DNA from: Mesobacillus sp. AQ2
GTDB lineage: Bacteria; Bacillota; Bacilli; Bacillales; Cytobacillaceae
DNA: 64,000 bases
Reading direction: 5' to 3'
Assembly (NCBI RefSeq): GCF_030122805.1
Contig: NZ_CP126080.1
Coordinates: 873,001-937,000 of the forward strand
Under the pieces are notes generated by a model. That model did no database searches. It saw only the letters and a program-made list of their open reading frames with translations, and was not told the DNA's origin. The position numbers were made by a program, and so were the translations under genes. The stretch's first letter is position 1; each line of letters opens with the position of its first letter. This document shows positions 60,740-64,000 of this stretch, piece by piece.

Positions 60740-63700
60740 TTGAAGAAGCCTTTGCGCCAGCTAGGAAAAACTGTCGTTGCTACGACAATGGCATTGTCAG
60801 TATTGGCAGGACCTGTTTCTTATAAGTCATTTGCGGCAGGTAAGCCTGATAAAGCAGGAAAACATGAAGTACAACTGCGAATCATGGGGACTACTGATAT
60901 TCATACACATTTATATAACTATGATTATTACAAAGATGCACCAACGAACGAATTCGGCCTGGCCAAGACGGCTACCCTGATCAAGCAGGCAAGGGCGGAA
61001 AAAGAAGGAAAGAACAATCTCCTTTTTGATAACGGAGATTTGATCCAGGGAAATCCGCTTGGCGACTATAAAGCCAAGGTTGATGTACTGGAAGACGGTG
61101 AAATGCATCCGGTCTTTGAAGCTATGGAACTATTGGATTATGATGCGGCTACAGTCGGCAACCATGAATTCAACTACGGGTTGGATTACCTTGACGAAGT
61201 GCTGGACGATGCGCCAATGCCATATGTCAATGCAAACGTATTCAAGGATGATGGCGACGATAATCCAGACAATGATGAAAACTACTTTAAGCCATATACG
61301 ATTTTCAACAAGAAAGTCACCGATAATAACGGCAAGACACAGGTGCTCAAGGTTGGTGTTGTCGGTGCTGTAACACCGCAAATCCTGCAATGGGATAAAG
61401 CAAATCTCGATGGCAAGGTGATTACAAAGGACATCGTAAAATCAGTTGAAGCACAAATTCCGAAAATGAAGGAAGAAGGCGCTGACATCATCATCGCGCT
61501 ATCCCACTCTGGAATTGGCGATGAAAAAGTTGTGGAAATGGAAGAGAACGCTGCATACGACCTGTCACTGGTTGACGGCATTGATGCGATCATCACTGGT
61601 CACAACCACTTAACATTCCCTGGCAGCTTTACGGACTTGCCTGGAGTGGACCCTGACAATGGCACGATCAACGGTGTACCTGTTGTCATGGCAGGAAACT
61701 GGGGCAACCAGCTTGGCGTTATGGACATAACAATTGCCAAGGAAAAAGGAAAATGGAATGTTAAAAATTCTAAGTCCGAGTTAAGAGCGATTTACGATAA
61801 AGGAACAAAGACTCCATTAGTTGAGGCTGACAAAGAGATTTTAGAAGCTGTAAAAGAGGACCATGAAGGAACTGTCAATTATGTCCGCCAGCCTGTTGGG
61901 GAAACTGCTGCCGACATCAACAGTTACTTCGCGCTTGTACAAGATGACCCATCAATCCAGATCGTAACGAACGCACAAAAATGGTATGTGGAAAAGCAGG
62001 TAAAAGGAACGTCTGATGAAAATCTGCCAATCCTATCCGCGGGTGCTCCATTCAAGTCTGGAAGAGGCGGTGTGAGTGATTACACTTATATTCCAAAAGG
62101 AACGATTGCAATCAAGAACGTGGCAGATCTTTATTTGTACCCAAATACAGTTTCCACAATCAAAATCAAAGGCAGCGATGTAAAAGAATGGCTTGAAATG
62201 TCTGCTGGACAATTCAATCAGATTGATGAGAACATCACAACAGAACAGCCGTTAATCAATCCGAAGTTCCCGGTTTATAACTATGATGTCATTGATGGTG
62301 TTACTTATGAAATCGATGTGACAGAGCCGGCTAAGTACGATGATAAGGGCAATCTGGTTGATGCTGGGGCAAACCGTATCAAAAACCTTCAATATAATGG
62401 ACAGCCAATCGACCTTGAGCAAGAGTTTCTTGTTGTAACAAACAACTATCGTGCTACGGGATCATTCCCTGGCGTGGTAAACCAGACAGCAGTAGAAATG
62501 TATCCAGATGAGAACCGCCAGGCGATCATCGATTATATCCGTGAAGTTGGTACAATCGATCCATCAGCTGATAACAACTGGAGCTTTGCAGGGGTAAGCA
62601 AAGATTTGAATGTTACTTTCAACTCAACTCCTGATGCGCAAAATGCATTGCCAGAGAGTGGTTTGATTAACTATGCAGGTGAGGCTGCAAATGGATTTGC
62701 TAAATACCAGCTTCATTTGCCAATCGGCCTTCAGCTTTTAGGAATCAATGATTTCCATGGACAGCTGGACACTTACAATTCTAAAATCAATGCGGGCGGT
62801 GTTGATTACCTTGCTGCATATTTGAAAGAACGTGAAGCGACAAATCCTAACACATTGATGCTTCATGCTGGCGATGCTGTAGGAGCAAGCTCCCCGGTTT
62901 CAGCGTTGCTTCAGGACGAGCCAACGATCAAGATTTTGAACAAGATTGGTTTTGACGCTGGTACTGTAGGCAACCATGAATTTGATGAAGGCGTAGAAGA
63001 AATGCTGCGCTTAATCGATGGTGGAAGCCATCCAAAAACAGTGGATAAGTACGGTGAATTCGAAGGCGCTGACTTCCCATATCTTGCCGCTAACCTTGTT
63101 TACAAAGAGACTGGTGAAAATGTTTTAGATCCATATACTGTGATCGATGTGAACGGAATTCCAGTCGGAATAATCGGAGTAGCATTATCTGACACTCCAA
63201 GCATTGTTATCCCTAGTGCTGTCACAGATGTAAAGTTCACAGACGAAGCGGAAGCGATCAACCGCTATACTGAGGAGTTAAAAGCTCAGGGTGTAGAAAC
63301 AATTGTTGTATTAGCACATAACCCATCAACCTCTAAACCAGATGGATCAAACGCTGGAGAAGAACTTGTTGAGATCGCTCAAAATGTGGATGATGAAGTA
63401 GATGTGTTAATGGGCGGGCATAATCATGCTTTCACGAACACTAAAGTAGATGGCAAGATTGTTGTCCAGTCTTATTCTTCAGGTACTGCTTTTTCTGATG
63501 TAGACTTACTGATCAACCCTGTTACAAAGGATGTCATGGTTGGCAAGTCTGAAATCGTGACGACATACCGTGACAAAATCCAGCCGGATGCTGAAATCAA
63601 AGCGATGCTGGATAGCTATGTAGCTGATGTCGCACCGATTCTGAATGAAGTAATTGGAACAACACCTTCTTATATTAGCCGTGATACAAGTGCTGCTGGT

Positions 63701-64000
63701 GAATCTGCTATGGGCAACCTGGTAGCTGATTCTATGCGCTGGCAGACAGGCACTGATTTTGCCTTCATGAACTCTGGCGGAGTCCGTGCTGACATCGACG
63801 CCGGCGACATCACATGGAAGGAAGCTTTTACCGTCCAGCCATTCGGAAATGATCTTGTGAAAATGAACGTGACTGGTGAAGTCATTAAAACATTGCTTGA
63901 GCAGCAATGGGGCAGCAAAGTCCGTATCATGCCTATTTCCGGTCTGAAGGTAGCTTATGATGATTCAAGAGCTGCGGGAGACCGCATTGTGTCGATCACG
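60740..64000 (+). CDS. YfkN-like multidomain nucleotide phosphoesterase (cut by window end)
   Basis: An open frame of 1087 codons continues past the window. Signal peptide (LKKPLRQLGKTVVATTMALS, with cleavage near FAA). First metallophosphatase domain: GTTDIHTH, DNGDLIQG, VGNHEFNYG, SHSGIG and TGHNH, then a 5'-nucleotidase C-terminal domain. The second set begins at about residue 667: INDFHGQ, HAGDAVGAS, VGNHEFDEG and GGHNHAF. The layout resembles B. subtilis YfkN (2',3'-cyclic phosphodiesterase and 5'-nucleotidase activities). TTG start with AAGGAGA. TATAAT at 60689 is a possible -10. The 293 bases before it hold nothing else recognised. Confidence 0.9.
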   Translation, partial: MKKPLRQLGKTVVATTMALSVLAGPVSYKSFAAGKPDKAGKHEVQLRIMGTTDIHTHLYNYDYYKDAPTNEFGLAKTATLIKQARAEKEGKNNLLFDNGDLIQGNPLGDYKAKVDVLEDGEMHPVFEAMELLDYDAATVGNHEFNYGLDYLDEVLDDAPMPYVNANVFKDDGDDNPDNDENYFKPYTIFNKKVTDNNGKTQVLKVGVVGAVTPQILQWDKANLDGKVITKDIVKSVEAQIPKMKEEGADIIIALSHSGIGDEKVVEMEENAAYDLSLVDGIDAIITGHNHLTFPGSFTDLPGVDPDNGTINGVPVVMAGNWGNQLGVMDITIAKEKGKWNVKNSKSELRAIYDKGTKTPLVEADKEILEAVKEDHEGTVNYVRQPVGETAADINSYFALVQDDPSIQIVTNAQKWYVEKQVKGTSDENLPILSAGAPFKSGRGGVSDYTYIPKGTIAIKNVADLYLYPNTVSTIKIKGSDVKEWLEMSAGQFNQIDENITTEQPLINPKFPVYNYDVIDGVTYEIDVTEPAKYDDKGNLVDAGANRIKNLQYNGQPIDLEQEFLVVTNNYRATGSFPGVVNQTAVEMYPDENRQAIIDYIREVGTIDPSADNNWSFAGVSKDLNVTFNSTPDAQNALPESGLINYAGEAANGFAKYQLHLPIGLQLLGINDFHGQLDTYNSKINAGGVDYLAAYLKEREATNPNTLMLHAGDAVGASSPVSALLQDEPTIKILNKIGFDAGTVGNHEFDEGVEEMLRLIDGGSHPKTVDKYGEFEGADFPYLAANLVYKETGENVLDPYTVIDVNGIPVGIIGVALSDTPSIVIPSAVTDVKFTDEAEAINRYTEELKAQGVETIVVLAHNPSTSKPDGSNAGEELVEIAQNVDDEVDVLMGGHNHAFTNTKVDGKIVVQSYSSGTAFSDVDLLINPVTKDVMVGKSEIVTTYRDKIQPDAEIKAMLDSYVADVAPILNEVIGTTPSYISRDTSAAGESAMGNLVADSMRWQTGTDFAFMNSGGVRADIDAGDITWKEAFTVQPFGNDLVKMNVTGEVIKTLLEQQWGSKVRIMPISGLKVAYDDSRAAGDRIVSIT

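Overview
The window looks like a chromosomal segment of a Bacillaceae bacterium (Bacillus/Mesobacillus-like). The evidence is moderate GC, AGGAGG-type ribosome sites with many GTG/TTG starts, a SinR-type repressor, an eps-type exopolysaccharide operon with an EAR-like RNA, a catabolite-response element before sdaAB-sdaAA, and a YfkN-like nucleotidase. No rRNA, tRNA, insertion sequence or CRISPR array was seen.

Layout. 1-3.0 kb: arsenic operon (arsR, arsB, arsC), followed by a frameshifted phosphatase and a damaged HesB-like gene with an in-frame TGA. 3.2-14.2 kb: ordinary chromosomal genes (secreted metallophosphoesterase, two small reverse-strand genes, an ECF sigma/anti-sigma pair, a GGDEF protein, L-serine dehydratase, an M23 peptidase, and a MerR regulator with an acyl-CoA dehydrogenase). 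14.3-21.3 kb: a paeninodin-type lasso peptide cluster (cyclase, precursor, kinase, PqqD-like B1, protease B2, nucleotidyltransferase, ABC exporter). 21.3-45.2 kb: a long exopolysaccharide operon (chain-length regulator, tyrosine kinase, EAR-like RNA, bacillosamine-type sugar enzymes, about nine glycosyltransferases, polymerase, flippase, an internal sinR-like gene, and a CDP-glycerol module). 45.2-50.2 kb: a second peptide-type cluster with a Gly/Asn/His-rich candidate precursor, kinase, PqqD-like protein, S26-type peptidase, ABC transporter and nucleotidyltransferase, but no lasso cyclase and no B2 protease. 50.3-55.2 kb: SulP transporter, ABC-2 exporter and SCP2 protein. 55.4-59.4 kb: a third peptide-type locus with a membrane histidine kinase, an HD-GYP protein sharing the same membrane domain, a 21-residue Cys/Trp peptide, and a PqqD-M50 metalloprotease fusion. 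59.4-64 kb: an M20 peptidase and a truncated multidomain nucleotidase.

How it fits together. Sixteen-base palindromes of the form GTTCT-N6-AGAAC, like the B. subtilis SinR operator, lie upstream of the lasso cluster, the eps operon (one exactly inside the promoter spacer) and the second peptide cluster. A SinR-like repressor is encoded inside the eps operon. Perfect Spo0A boxes (TTGTCGAA) precede the second and third peptide loci. My reading is that matrix production and up to three modified peptides are switched together by the biofilm/sporulation network, and that the third locus may be a self-contained peptide-signalling system. The second and third peptide loci are the best candidates for something undescribed.
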